NCBI GenBank assembly: GCA_015956445.1
Contig: WIUZ02000003.1
Span: 372,001 to 436,000 of the forward strand
From: Thelephora terrestris
Lineage: Eukaryota > Basidiomycota > Agaricomycetes > Thelephorales > Thelephoraceae
Reading direction: 5' to 3'
DNA: 64,000 bases
Notes under the pieces: model-generated
What the model saw: only the letters and a program-made list of their open reading frames with translations
What the model was told of the DNA's origin: nothing
Databases searched by the model: none
Made by a program: the position numbers and the translations under genes
Shown: one piece after another, positions 1-12,826 of the stretch
How the letters are laid out: each line of letters starts with the position of its first letter
Position numbering within the stretch: position 1 is the first letter of the stretch

Positions 1-289
1 CCTCGTCAATCCAGGTTCGGGATTCCGGTTCTTGATAATGTTGGTAGACCTCCCAGATCATCTGCGCTCGCATGTGACAGGCGGTGTCACCTACATGAGC
101 ATCGAAATCTGCGAGGATGCCCTTGTGTTCTGGATCTGAGAGGAGGATGTCGTGGGGAGAGTAGGCAAGGGAAAAGGTCTCAAGTGCATCTTCGACGGCC
201 TGGAGACCATGGAGTATATGTAACAAAGTTCGTTTCAAATCTTGACCTCGTGTCTCTTTGGAAGGACTGGCAAGAAGAAGCGTAGCCAT
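1..289 (-). CDS. 5' part of an unrecognised protein gene (runs off left edge)
   Basis: Reading leftwards from an ATG at 287-289, the frame stays open for 96 codons to the window edge. It starts MATLLLASPSKETRG and includes EVYQHYQEPESRTWIDE near the edge. I do not recognise the family. The composition is mixed and protein-like: charged residues are spread evenly, there is no low complexity, and no signal peptide or membrane segment is visible. The sequence upstream of the ATG (about 290-440) is pyrimidine-rich on the coding strand and has a weak TATA-like ACTTATATC near 445, which fits a fungal promoter and 5' leader. The rest of the gene lies outside the window, so function, introns and integrity cannot be judged. 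A long random open frame is the alternative, but the promoter-like leader and even composition favour a real gene. Confidence 0.55.
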   Translation of the reverse strand, partial: MATLLLASPSKETRGQDLKRTLLHILHGLQAVEDALETFSLAYSPHDILLSDPEHKGILADFDAHVGDTACHMRAQMIWEVYQHYQEPESRTWIDE

Positions 290-3200
290 TGTACAGGAGG
301 AGTAGGGAATAGTTACAGAAGGCCGAGACTTCGAGACCGTGGCGGAAAAGAGGTGGTCTTTAAACCAAAGAGAAAAAGGGGGGAGGAAACACAGGGCAGC
401 GATCACCTCGCGTAATGAGGGCCCCGAGCGAGAGGTGATGATATAAGTGCCTGACGGTAAAGAGAGACACGGGACCTCTTGCTCCGGAAGGAAGCAGTCT
501 GCTGTCTTCAATTGCCTCACCAAAAAAGAAGTAGAATCATCGAGAAGAACCTTATGCTCGGCGTCCACAAATTTGCCGCCTGAACATTGCAAGAGCAGCA
601 CTAGAAGAACAACGAGGAGTGGCTCGGATGAGATTGTCATCCACGGCTGGTGAGCCTTGCAGGGGCGGCGACCGTAAGTCTTCACGGAAACACACCGAGA
701 ATTCTCGATCCCTTGTGGCGTCATCAGAATCGGATAACCCGACGTGAGACCGAGTTCTTGAGGGGAAGACGACCGGTCCTGCCATGTGGCCCCACACCCT
801 CAACAGGTCCACGTTGAGTGAGGCGAACACGAAGTACTCGTTCGAGAAATAAAGGAAACGGTTGGAAGTGGAGGAAACGAAGCCGCAAGAACCCCGCGCA
901 TGTTCCGAATGCGGAAGTGCGGGTAGCCTCAAAACCTTCCCACGCTCTGCGCCATCTCCTCCCACGGGCAAAATCTTTTCGATTGTGGCCACCGCGACTC
1001 CGTGCCCAACACTCCTGACTAAGAGCTCTCGTATGCCTCTAGCTTGGATGGTGGAAATTTTTTCACATTTCAGTGTGATTAACGCAACGGTGTGGACGCA
1101 CTGAAGTTGGATCACTGCTTTCTCGGAGAACGCGGGCATCATGTTTCCCGCTTATTCCACCCTCTCGTACTGATGCAACCAAGCGTTCGATCAAATTGTG
1201 CGACACTTTTTGCAATGTATCCGCAATTGCTTCCTTGGACGCCAGCACAAAACACGGCCTCGGCATTTCCGGCGGAAGCTGACGATAGGAAAACCATGGT
1301 TAGAAGACATTAGACTTTCATGGACAGAACAGTGCAGCAGTCAGTCACGCCGTGCCACAAGAACTCGATAACGTTTGACGAAGTGTCCCCCCAGGACGGG
1401 CCGTTTCGGGAGTAAACTAAGACCAGTGTCCATTAGTCCCCTAAAGGCTCAAGCAGACCACGCTGAGGGATGTTGCCTCATGCAGGATAAAACACTTGCA
1501 CGAACTGGTCGCGAGATTCGATCTTGCGCGTCCGTGGCCCGGTCAAAACGTACTCCAACGCTTCTGTTACATGCAACCGTGTGTCAATTCTGCGGGCGGG
1601 GTTGGTGTCCCGTTGCTTCTTATTGTCTATTTCGAGCCCTTTTCTTTTGCACGTCCCGCGGCAAGGTGGAAGCCCACAGCCGAGACCGTTTGGGACCTAG
1701 GCTCCGGAAATTGCCACGCTCCTGGACCCGCCAGAGGCAGCGTTGGTCGTTGTCATGCCAGTTCCGAAACTTGGACAATCTGATTCCTGGGACGTATTAC
1801 TGGTTGTATTGAGACTCTTTGCACTTTGATTAGAGTAGCGCTGTGAGTGGTGCCCGAGATGGTCGAGGCAAATGTGTTCGATCGGTATCAGCGAGGTCCC
1901 CATGAGACCCAGTTCCCTTCATCCCGGCCTTCCAACCTAGGTCCCGTGCAGATTGGTCGGAGAAACACACCTCCTGAGTTCCGTTTATTCACAGATTTGT
2001 AGACTCTGTTGCTCAGGGTCTAACCTGGGTGCGACTTGTTCCACTCCTCAGCAACGAAAACGCCGGTGAGGGGCTTTCTGACAGTTACGAGCTATCTCAG
2101 GATCCCACACACCGGTCGCATTGTCAAACGATTCTGGAAACTTGTTCAAAGGGTTCTAGGTGCCATTAGCCTGCCTCTTGGCAATCCTTCGCCCCACGTT
2201 AACCCCCCACTGACAGGTGCACTCTAGGGCGCGCGGGGAGATCGAGCCTCTCCATTCTATGTTCTTAGTGCCAAGCAAATACTATGTAAGTAACGGAAGC
2301 GCCCTCTCGATCGCTGCCACGGTCCAACCGACCCGCTCCGCAGTCATGTGCAGAATTCGGCGGATTCCGAGCTCAGGCGTTTGATTCTGTATCAACGATG
2401 ATCCAGGCAGCTATGGACTTCACTCAGTCCCCCACCTGTGCTTTGCACTGCGCGCTATTCGGGCTAGAGTAGTTGCAGATCTAGTGCTGATATTGAACAG
2501 AACCTCTCGCGGCAAGCCAAAATAGCGTGTCACCCTTCGTCCCGAGTCGGAAAAGCTTGTTCAAGGAACTTTTATATCTCCGAAGCTAGGCTTTCTCACG
2601 CGCCAATAGCTGCACTAACAGATAGAACAACACTTCAGCTTCAACGGATAAGGAAGGATAGACCCCGTAGTCATTCACCGGGCTTATGCACTCTCCGTTG
2701 GTCACGAACCCGCGATCGCCGGATCACAACGAATCATTCCGAGTCGTCGTTCCGTTTCCTGATTCCGTTCCAAGATCCTCCCAGGACCTTAGCCAGCTGT
2801 TTCTGGTGTGGGAATGGGACTAAAGTCGTGTACTTATCTTCAGGTCCAGGCGTGCTTGGTTATCAAGAATGGGTTCGACGCTCGGTCCGGCATCGTCAGG
2901 GATGACTGATCCTTATCTCATATCCGTTCCACCAAGGCATTCATTACCGTGGCTCAGAGAGGGAGCGGTCAGTTGGTCCCCAACCCATGCCACGGGAACC
3001 AAGGTGACCGCTCGGAGGGTGGGTATCCACCTCTATTCAATCGCCATGCAGGGCCTTGCGAAAAGCCACATGCCGAGCATACGAGAAGATCAGGCAAGAC
3101 GATTTCGATTTTCAGGCGCGCAAGCACTCGGCTTCTTCGGATCGCTTTTGTGATGAACTAAAGTTACTCCTCCATTCACCTCCGCCGTGGCTGGCTCCGA

Positions 3201-4771
3201 TCGGCTTGTCCTTGAGGATGTTGCGAATCGGAGGAGTACAATCCAATGGTGCGCTATTCATTCAGGAGTCTGACCAAGGGACGAGGATGGAGTCTAATCC
3301 TAGATGTGGAATAGAAGCAAGATGAGATACCCCGACGATGGAGTCGGACGGCTTTTCTTTTCAATGAGTTCCCGGTCATTTGACGCTCGAAGGGCGCCAA
3401 ATATCACGCGACGTGAGTACCGGGCTCCTAGAACTCCATTGCTGTCATCATCAAACAAGAAAAATGGGCTCGCCGGGCGAGGTAATTGATTCGTCTGTAC
3501 AGGCAGCGCAGCGCGGCCTCGTTAAGTGTGCATGCTACCATGCGCAAATTCCTCACATAGACTCGCGATCCGCGCTCGTGCCGTAGGTGATTGATCGATC
3601 GATCTTTTGGTCCTAACGCGCTCATCCCCCATGACCCTCGGGCGGCGGAGATGTTCGCCGACCCACAGCTCTGGATGTTGAGGCAAGCACGCCATTTTCA
3701 TTGGGCTGTCCTGTCTTCCACGCTCGCAATCATTTTCCCAGAGTGGGAACCGAGGAAAGCATAGCAACGAAAACCTACGGTGGTGATTTGGAATCGAGAC
3801 TCATATTCGGTTTGATAGCACAACTGAGGAAGGGTCTGAGACCTGATACATTGGTGGCGTCACTCCGCCTCAGTGTCAAAGACTCGCCATTGTATCTTAA
3901 TTGAAACCCTTGTGAGCACTTCTCAGATACCACTGATCGAAGGTCGGTCGTCCTTGGTCCCTTCAAAGTGCGGCGGAGGATTGACTCAATTTACGTCGAG
4001 GTATCCATTGCGCTAATCATCTGTTGAGTGGTTTAAATGCTGTGAAACTGATCGCCTCTAGTACGGGTTGCTCGTCAGGTGTGTCGTCTCAATGTCGTCT
4101 CAAAAGCATGTTAATCTGCTGCCAGCGTCGGTTTGGACCGAGAAATGGAGAGCGCAGGGTTCAACAGATTGACAGAGCGTAGTAGTGATGCAACTCGCGA
4201 TGAAATCATTCATATGCCTCTCCCTTTCCTTTCATTCAATGTCTGCGTGGAATATTCCAACAGCGGTGACCCATCTCTGGTTGAAATTTATGGGGAGCTG
4301 GTCGAGCTGATGAGCGACTGTGCAGGACTGGACGGTCGGTTTTCTCATTAGCGTTGGCATTTGAGGACTACTCGCTAGCTACCTCCAGTCGGAATCCGGC
4401 AATAATAAAGCTGCGGCCAGGCTAGAATACCGGACATTGTGGCTGCGCCTGTGGCTGTGGCTTCTTCAATTTCCATCTTGTCAAGACGAGTTGCTGGGAA
4501 AGCCCTTAGAGTCTGCATGCGCACACTAAAGCCTTAAGCGAGGAAACGAATGGATAGAAGCATGTGGGGCCGTAATAGATGCAAAGTTCTAGTGTATGCT
4601 AGACATGCACACGAGGCCCGGTATTGTAACGAACATTATTCAAACCGATATCGTGAAGTAAATAAGTTATGGGGTGAACCAGAAGAGGGCGTGGTTTCTA
4701 CACGTCCTTCAGGTTCAAACCGTAGTGTATGCGAATGTAATTTGTGACGGCGTTATCAGACAAAGAAACAT
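290..4771. other. Gene-poor stretch, nothing convincing
   Basis: Open frames here (for example 552-1142 on the minus strand and 1375-1812 on the plus strand) lack recognisable motifs, clear splice signals or paralogues elsewhere in the window. GC content is near 50 percent. No tandem repeats or inverted ends were seen. Confidence 0.5.
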
Positions 4772-6124
4772 TTACCGGAGATTGGATCCACTACCAATGA
4801 CCGCCTTCTCTACCATTGCTGGGGTTTCTGGAGGGCAGTGTGTTTTGTTTCCGATGTGATCCCAAGTCATGTGCCTCCAAATGTCGGTGAGGTTCGTGGA
4901 TTGGAAAGCGCAGTAGGGGAGCGGGCAGTTCATGATGAGCGGTTCTGGATGAGGCTCAGGGGGAGGAGTCAACGTGATGGCGTGGGTGGATTCAAGTTGA
5001 CCGGGGGATCCGGCTCCTGAAGAGCTGGGCATCGCGGCAGCGAGAGTCTCCGGCGCCCCTTGATTGTAGGGTGCCTGGTCCAACGACAGCCCGATACCAA
5101 AATCCGGCGACGAGAAAGAGCCCGACCAGGAGAGAGTACTCGAGCATGATTGTGAGCGGTGGTGGCCGTGTGACTCGTGCTGAGTGCTGCTTGCCCCGGG
5201 ATTGTAGTTATAAAAGTCCATGGGAAGACCTTCTGCGTAATTTTCTGTGGATTTCGGAAAGGCTACGGCGCATTGGTTCTCCCAACCGTTGATGAATGAC
5301 TCTAATGATAATCCATCGAATACGGATGAGCAGTGGGAAGGCGTTGGGGATGGTGCAGGTGAGGTGAAGTGTTCGCCTTGGGACCCGGGGACAACTGGGC
5401 ACAACGTGCTCGTGGCGAGCATCGCCGCAGCTTGCTGGATTGGGTCTCTAATACGACCAGCCCTGAGCAGACTTAGCCAGCGGTTCCTACAATGGACTGC
5501 GGGTCGCCCAATCAAGTACCCAGATATGATGTTCCATCGCCGCCCATGTTTTTCCTGGGCATCTATAAGGTCTAGGTCTTCGGCATCTGTCCAGGGATCA
5601 CGGCCTGTGGTAAGATCGTGAGAATCGGAGACATGACGCGACAGTGACGCATGAAGCGCTCACGGATGGATGGGTCAAGCTTCTCCCTCCATCGCTTTGC
5701 GCATTGGTCGTCGGTTCGACCAGGGAGTAGGTCTGCGACTTTGTGCCATTGACGTCCGAATTGCTTGACGGCGTGGATGAGCTGGACATCTTCTGTGTTG
5801 GTCCAACGACCTATATGGGATTGTTTTAGGAATTTACCCGACATCAACTTGATCAATAGGAACGTGCCTTTGCGAAGAGATGGATCGAGGGAATGAATCC
5901 AACGCTTCCTGCAGGACTTGTTCGTCCTTCCCGGAAGACTTTGGGCGATGGTGTTCCAGCAAGGCCTTGGTCCGGCTAGATCGGATTTGAGTGAATCGGT
6001 GACTCGATGAAGGGCCCAGGTCAAAGGGCTTACAAGTGTGGACCGCTTCGATGAGGATGGCATCCTCTTCGGGGGTCCATTTAGAGTTCTCGTTTAACCG
6101 ACTATCGCCGAAGGTAGTAGACAT
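4772..6124 (-). CDS. Three-repeat Myb-like DNA-binding protein with C-terminal C2H2-type finger
   Basis: Probable nuclear transcription factor. Four exons are supported by frame and splice sites, with introns at about 5976-6033, 5811-5867 and 5605-5663, giving roughly 392 residues from the ATG at 6124. An in-frame ATG at 6205 would add 27 residues. Three SANT/Myb repeats follow each other: one starting KWTPEEDAILIEAV and ending in CRKRWIHSLDP, one with RWTNTEDVQLIHAVKQFG and CAKRWREKLDP, and one with PWTDAEDLDLIDAQEKHG and CRNRWLSLLRAG. These show the spaced tryptophans and the C.(K/N)RW recognition helix of c-Myb proteins. The C-terminal half is Ser/Pro-rich. It ends in a finger-like CPLPYC followed by HMTWDH (C-x4-C, then H-x4-H). 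The second intron has a GC donor (AAG|GCACGT) and is 57 nt with an open frame, so it could also be retained. Confidence 0.88.
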
Positions 6125-6205
6125 CTGTGAAGAATCGTCGAAGGAGGCGAGGGAGATAAGTGGAGGGGTGCGGTGGGATTGGAGCTGGTGTGGGCATCCG
6201 GTCAA

Positions 6206-9200
6206 TATTCACATCCGGGTATTTAAGTGTCGCCTAGAGTATTCGATACGTGATGACGAGGGAATACAGACATCTCTTTGGACGATCGACAGATCTCAAG
6301 GTGCGGTGCTACCCTCTCCTTCAGTTGTTTGCAATTGAAGCTTGGGCGCGGAGTCTGGAATCATGTTTGAACCGAGTCGGATCGAGATCCTTTGTGGCAT
6401 TAAAGAGGAGGTGCACCAACTCGTTTTCGGGCATTTTATGAGCGCCATCCCACGGCCACACTTCAAAGGCTCCATAGCGCCTGGTCATGGGTCGGGAAGA
6501 GAACTAGTGCCGAGTTCCGTGTCCCAAAAAGCAATTCGGAAAACTCCGTTTCCACGCCACCGCCGCAGCCAGCACGTGTCGTTGAGGTTGCATACCACGT
6601 ATTACCAGAAAATGTGTCCCGCCGATGGAAACCGCAGTACTTTTATGTACAATCATTCCCTATCAACGCTACAACCATGCGCTTCAACGTGGGCTGCGCC
6701 GCTGTCTTCTACAGTCTCGTTCAATGGCTCGTCGCGGATGTCGCGAACTGTGTTTCTCGCAGCTTTTGTTGGGGCGATTGTCTAGCACACACGCGACGCC
6801 CAGGTCGGTATCCAACCAAGAAAAATATCGCCAACTGAACTAAATCAGAGACGCTGCTCGGTGATACACTGGGTCTGATCCGTGCCCCACATAATTCGCA
6901 TATTGAGGTCAACTTATTCGATGATTTGAGGCCACCCTTACCACGGTGCGTGGGAACTGCGTAACACCGTCCCGCGAGGATCAACGGAATTTTCCTTGCT
7001 CGGGCAGGTTGATCAGTGCCTCACTCCGCCCGAGGGCGAATGAAATGGAGCGTCAGTAGGGTACAGCTTATGGCATGCCCACCGTCTCTCGACGGCCGTA
7101 GATGAGCAGAATGAGCTTTCAGTTCTCGTTCCTTGGATTATGTCGGTCAAGGACCTTCATTTAAACCTCAAACTTGGGAAGGTCTATGGGCTTCGTATCA
7201 TCTCTCGTTCGGTCATCTGTCCCCTTCATCTTCCTCGTCGCTTATCATGATTCGCAGCTTGTCAGGGCCAAGGCTGCGGTACAGCCTCGACGTTGTTAAT
7301 GCCCTCCTTGTATCCGTGCGGAAATCTAGAGTAGTAGCTGTCAGCTGGGCCATCGGATGGTTCTAGCAATCAGCGCCGAGGTGCTCCTCTTACTGGCTTT
7401 TATCTCCCCCATAAGACGCATAGTGTGAGCCGTGCCTAAGTTACGACTGAATAACACAAAGCAATCTCGACCGAGGTTCATGTTTCCTGAGGGCACGAGG
7501 AAATAAGTGGAACAAGGCGCTCCAGCAGCTAGACACCCCCACCTCTGCACAGGCCCTATATTTCGCTCGCTGATTGTGAACAGCCCCGTGACGCTGCTCT
7601 ATCGTTTCAGAAGATACATTAACCTCGATGTTTATGATATCTGGATTTGACAAAGGCGGGTTCCATTCATCACTGTGGAACCGAAGAGATGTTGGGAAGG
7701 AGTTAAGAATGCTCATATATTTGATGTTGGCGAAGGCAGTGAAACGCAAAAAGGTGATGGTGTTGGAGATGTGGTGGGGTGATGTCCAAGAAACTCTGGC
7801 GTCACCCTGGCTCCTCCTCTTCCCTCACGAATGTGTTCTCCCACCATAACCACAGGAATGTGCTGCTGCTTCAAACACGTATCTGGCCGTTGTTCTCGCG
7901 TACACCCAGGCCCCCGACCTACTCGCTCCCGGCATATTTACCCATCTCTCGGTCAATCCATTCCGCTTCCTCTCATTCTCCACCTCCCCACCATCTCATT
8001 ATTTGGACGTTTCTTAACTGATATGGATGACATTTATCCTCGCGCTTATGTATTCACCGTCCTTAGCTACTGAGGACTTTCCTGCATCAGACCTCTTTTC
8101 CATCGATCTCACACCTTCGTCGCCGTTTGAAAATCACCTTTTGAGTTTCCGCCCACACTTATTTGGGATCTTACCGGACGATACTTCAGCCTACTCACAT
8201 CTAACAATAGACCGAAACGCCGTCCTGTCGGGTCTAGCCCGTGGGCATCATTTTGGGGCTTGAGCACAAGTTTCTCGGTAGCAGACCACTTTTACCTTCG
8301 CTCGCCGGCGCATCGACCAGGCCTTTGACCCGTGTGAAAATGTGGAGTTCGATCAGGGAGGGCTGACTTTCAGACGTTCTCCAGCACCGAACGTTCGTGT
8401 CTCAGGCTATGAACTCTGGAGAGTACCCTGAGAGATACATGGTGATCGATTCACACCACCACAGTCGGCTCCTGGAATGCAACGCAATGAAGATGAAAGG
8501 CAGAGATAAGAGTGGGCGTCTATCACAACGGTATCAACTTGAAGTGTCAAACCTTCAGGCCTCAGGGATTGAAAGAATGGGACGCGGAGAATTGTATGCC
8601 CCGGTCGAGGTTCGTGTGAATTCCTTGGGTGTGGGCACAGCGACCACCGCTTTACGGCTGGTACCGATCGAAACTGAATGGGGGCGGTGACCTGGAAACG
8701 CCACGATCTCGATGAGCGACCGAAACGGGAGTAGTCTCCTAGGCCCTTTGAAGTCTTTATGTCAGGGCGGTCCCTTCTTGCCCGTAGGTGCCAATTCAAA
8801 CTTGACCATCAAGACACTCATCTTCCGCTCGTGACTCTTTTTTCATCTGGGTCAAACGTGAGTCTGTGTGACACTTTGAGAAGGCTTTGATCTCACACGA
8901 CAGATGATGATCAAGGCAGGTCCGCGACCTCAGTACTTCGAAGAACGCAAGTCAGCCACGTAGGTAGATAAGGTATGAAACCACTTTACATACCACTCGA
9001 GAGCAAAAGACGATCCATGACTCCAGGATCTGTGCAAACGACAAACGGGTGGACGGCATTTGCAAACCCGTCAACCGAAGTTGAATGAAGAGCTATCTGT
9101 GACAAACATCCACAGCAGTTGGACGACATTTGTTTCCTGCTCTTGTTCGGCTAATGGTTGAGAAAACCGGCGCCGGTGTTGAGCAGCCCTCACAGCATCA

Positions 9201-10433
9201 GCGTCAGCGTTCCGACATTCAATCTCGGGATTGATGCCGACCCGCAGCCCCCCGATACAATCACAATTGGTGAGTTAGCTATGCTAAGCTGCAGAAATAG
9301 CGAGGAGGGTAGCGTAGACGCTGGGATTGGGTTAGCGTAAGTGCGGGAAATGGAATGGTTATGAGGTTATTCACGTGATATTCGGCCGGGAGGGACATGA
9401 GACAGGGGACCCGGTGGAAGCAAAGGGTACCAAGTGGAGGGTACGGACTCGTGGAGGAGCGTTTTGGGGCTTCCCTTGGCCGTCGTGGCTCTGAGCCACA
9501 AATCTAACGATATGGTTCAGGTAACAGGGATGGTCGCAAGCGCGCCCATTCCTAGTAGATCGTGTGAGACTGAAACGGCTCACCATTCGAGTTCTGTTCG
9601 GTTCTTTAGGAGAAAAGACTCAAGATGGTTAGCTATGTGAGCGCCTGGACCTCCAACCCCGAACAAGTCGCTCAAATGAAGGTATGTTTGCCTTTGTGTT
9701 GTATGTTGTAACACTTACTTCAAGTACATACCTCGGTGTACCTTAGGCTTGACGCGCCCACCCCTGTTGCAGTAGATGGTCGATCAGAGCGAAATCATGT
9801 TTCATTCTCGCTACCTAGCTCCGATCACCCTGGACTTGAGAGAGCGAAAGGCGAAAACTCGTGTTTGGAAAGTCATCCTCACTCGATTCTCTCATGGTCA
9901 AGCTGACGTGTTTCAACGGAAGCGAGACCTGGAAGCTAGCGGGTCACGTGACGGTTTGGGGGTTGGGTGAGATGATCGTGACACGTGGACAGGCTGCGAC
10001 TCCGAAAAACCCGATCCTCGAAAATGAAGAAACCGGCGAATGGCACTACAGCAATGACCGCTGTCCTACCCCTAGCAAACAGAGTGGAAGGATGGAACGT
10101 TGGAGACAGCTGAGGCTATCTTATGAGCACACAGCTCGGGGACTTGGGGTTCTCATCGTTTCCGCCTTTCCTCTCATTCCGATTACAGCGGGGACCCCCT
10201 AATACGTCCAGAGTACAGCGCCTGCCCGCATACGATGTCACCAGTTCAGTTCGGATGGGCATCTCTATTGAACGGCCCGGCTGCGTCCGGAGCACGCGCC
10301 TTCAGCTCACGATGTGGCGGCAAGCTGCACGCTGCCTCATGGCCAGGACCTAAACCATCCTCGTTCAAACTTCCACCCGTAACCTCCCCCTTTCCCTTTC
10401 CTCCGGTCACCACCACCTCGCCTTGGGATCGCA
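6206..10433. other. Gene-poor 4.2-kb stretch
   Basis: Only short open frames without recognisable domains were seen on either strand. No long repeats, element ends or clear promoter-plus-ORF arrangements were found. The last 200 bases (10240-10433) become pyrimidine-rich, as expected for the leader of the kinase gene that starts at 10434. Confidence 0.5.
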
Positions 10434-12126
10434 ATGGCAACGGATTTCAACAGCTTGTGGAAGGAAGCTCGTACGCAGAACGAGACGGAGTTCGTCCGAA
10501 CCGTGGCTCAGATCTTGGCATCAAAGGAAGGCCGAAAGTTTATCTTGACTCTAGGACGAGCGGACGCAGAGCTGTGTGTTGAGATCTTGGACCATGTGAG
10601 ATCGAATCCTCCATCTCCGCTACTCACTATCACTGCTCAATGCTGCGATTGATTAGGCTCTGTCAACGCGCAACCTCCTCCGTACTTCTGAGAAACAACC
10701 GTTTTTTGGTACTTTGAGGAGACTTTCAGGAAAGCATGCGCTGTTGCCAGAATCGATGGTGATTAAAGACGAGATCGAACACCCTGATTCCGCTCAACTT
10801 CAAACATCTGGTGGTTTCGCGGATATAAAGCAAGGGTGGTACGACGGGCATATGGTTGCAGTCAAGACGATGAGAGTAGCGGTGACAGATGACTTCGACA
10901 AGCTTAGGAAGGTGAGCCGGAGGAACTGCTCGTGGTCAAGAGACGAATTGACGTTCTTACAGCAATTCTGTAAAGAGGTCATCATCTGGAATTCACTATC
11001 ACACCCCAACGTCCTGAAGCTTCTCGGCGTTCTGAGTGGCTTTGAGGGGCATCAATTTGCAACGGTGTCTGAGTGGATGGTGCACGGTAACATCATGGAA
11101 TACATCAGGAAGCACTCCACGAATAGGCTGAGTCTCGTGCGTTTCTCCGGGTTCCAACTTTGTTCCGCTGTCTGACTGTGCCTGAACATTAGTTGCACGG
11201 CGCAGTAAAAGGACTGAAATACCTTCACGACGCAAACCTTGTCCATGGGGACCTCAAAGGCGTTCGTGTCTTACAACCATCCAGCGCATTGTTGATTTCT
11301 TATCCCCCAATAGCCAAATATTCTCATGACAAATGATACGCCACCTACGGCCTGTCTTGCGGATTTCGGGTTTACCACCTTGGTGCTTGACCCTCTGAAT
11401 CCAATGTCATCAAGTCTCACGCTGCAAGGGGGAACGATGACTTTCATGGCCCCGGAATTACTTGCGCCTTCTAATTACGGTCTCAAGAACTCTGTTCCCA
11501 CCCGAGAGGCAGACATATATGCATTCGGGCTGGTCCTATTCCAGGTAAGCGCGTTGCGATTCTGTAATCTCCCTGGTTTTCATCGTCTACTCAGGTCCTG
11601 ACGGGAGACCAACCGTTCCGAAATTACAAGCCCCAGGAACTCGCGTACTATGTCTCGCTTGGTACTCGTCCAGAGAAACCCGCGAATGCGAAAGATATCG
11701 GGATATCCAACGCCTTGTGGGAGCTCATGCAGGTGTGTTGGCATAGGAAAATTGAGGAGAGACCGCAGATCCAAGAAGTCGTGGAGGGAGTAAAGAATGC
11801 CGCAGCTAAGTGGCGGAAAGAGATGCCACCGAGTGCCCCGGAACAACGGGAGGACTATGTCGAGGAAGAATCTGACGAACTCAGACACGGTGGGCTTCCA
11901 TCATGACTTGCGTTGAACCATGTGTACCCAAACCTTCTTCCCAGCTGGAATATTCGAATCCTATAGGAGCGATGAGCCGCAGGCACCCCCCGCAGAGGAA
12001 TTTGAAGTCGTGTACAGCCACTTATATCAGGAACACCCACCACCTTCGACCACCATCCCGCCGAAGAAACGTAAGGGGTTAAGGCACCTTCTGAACAAGA
12101 TGTTTGGGCGCAAGTCCGGACGCTAA
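10434..12126 (+). CDS. TKL-like protein kinase, cluster copy 1
   Basis: Predicted serine/threonine or dual-specificity kinase of the tyrosine-kinase-like group that is expanded in mushroom genomes. The substrate is unknown. The first exon (10434-10595) encodes a 54-residue helical N-terminal segment starting MATDFNSLWKEA. About six short introns then interrupt the kinase domain. Key residues are all present: a glycine-containing loop before VAVKTM (catalytic Lys), KEVIIW (helix C Glu), VHGDLKG (catalytic Asp, with the usual Arg of HRD replaced by Gly), LADFGF (metal-binding Asp) and MAPELL (APE motif). A last exon (about 11950-12126) gives a basic tail ending KMFGRKSGR. Copy 4 of the cluster is its closest relative, with matching intron positions, so the pair is a recent duplication. 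The start matches the equivalent ATG of copy 4. Confidence 0.87.
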
Positions 12127-12826
12127 AGCATATTCGATTCGGGGACCGCTCGTGTGTTTCATAGCTTCGTGATTATCTTAAGTTATTGTACAGTTGCTCA
12201 AGCCGACGGCATTTGCAAAGGGAGGATGTCGCGAGGGAACGTCTGTGGAGTCTTTGTGGGGTGGTTAGGGTTGCACACATCCTCTCGAATCTGGCAGAGC
12301 AGAGTAGCATAGGGTGTTCTTGTGTTGTGCACCCAAGCGCGTGGGAAAATGTAATTTGTTCGGGTACACTCGAACCTCTAAAGCAGATTTCACTATCTGC
12401 ATAGTTCAGCTGCATTCCCAGACGACCAAGGGAGGTACACGAAGGCGATGCGGACAAGTGGTACCATGATGAAATCTACTACCTACCAACCCTTCTCGCC
12501 ACACGGAAATTACCGACTTGGTGCTAGCAGCCTGAGGCTGAGCCGCAACATTGTAGCGTCTCCGGTCTGTCATGCGGAAGTGCAAGCGATTGAATGTTTT
12601 AAACGCCGGAAGGAAAAATCTACTTTGGATTTCCATACTGACAACTGTATTGCCCCCCGGCAGAAGCGTCAGTTCGCCGCGCGGCCCAAGCGTGTTGCAC
12701 AGATAGGACGCCTCGTGGTCCTCGATCTTATTAACCACTACGTCCAACAACGATTGAACGTCGGCGAGCGCTGTATCCTAGTTGTGTCCCACCATTCACC
12801 GCACCTCACTGCCCGCCCCCTACATA

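Noticed and set aside
552-1142. 196-codon minus-strand open frame
   Set aside because: No recognisable motif, no paralogue in the window, and equally long frames on the other strand; coding status not supported.
1375-1812. 145-codon plus-strand open frame
   Set aside because: Rich in Arg, Ser, Cys and Trp in the manner of chance frames in GC-balanced DNA; no domain.
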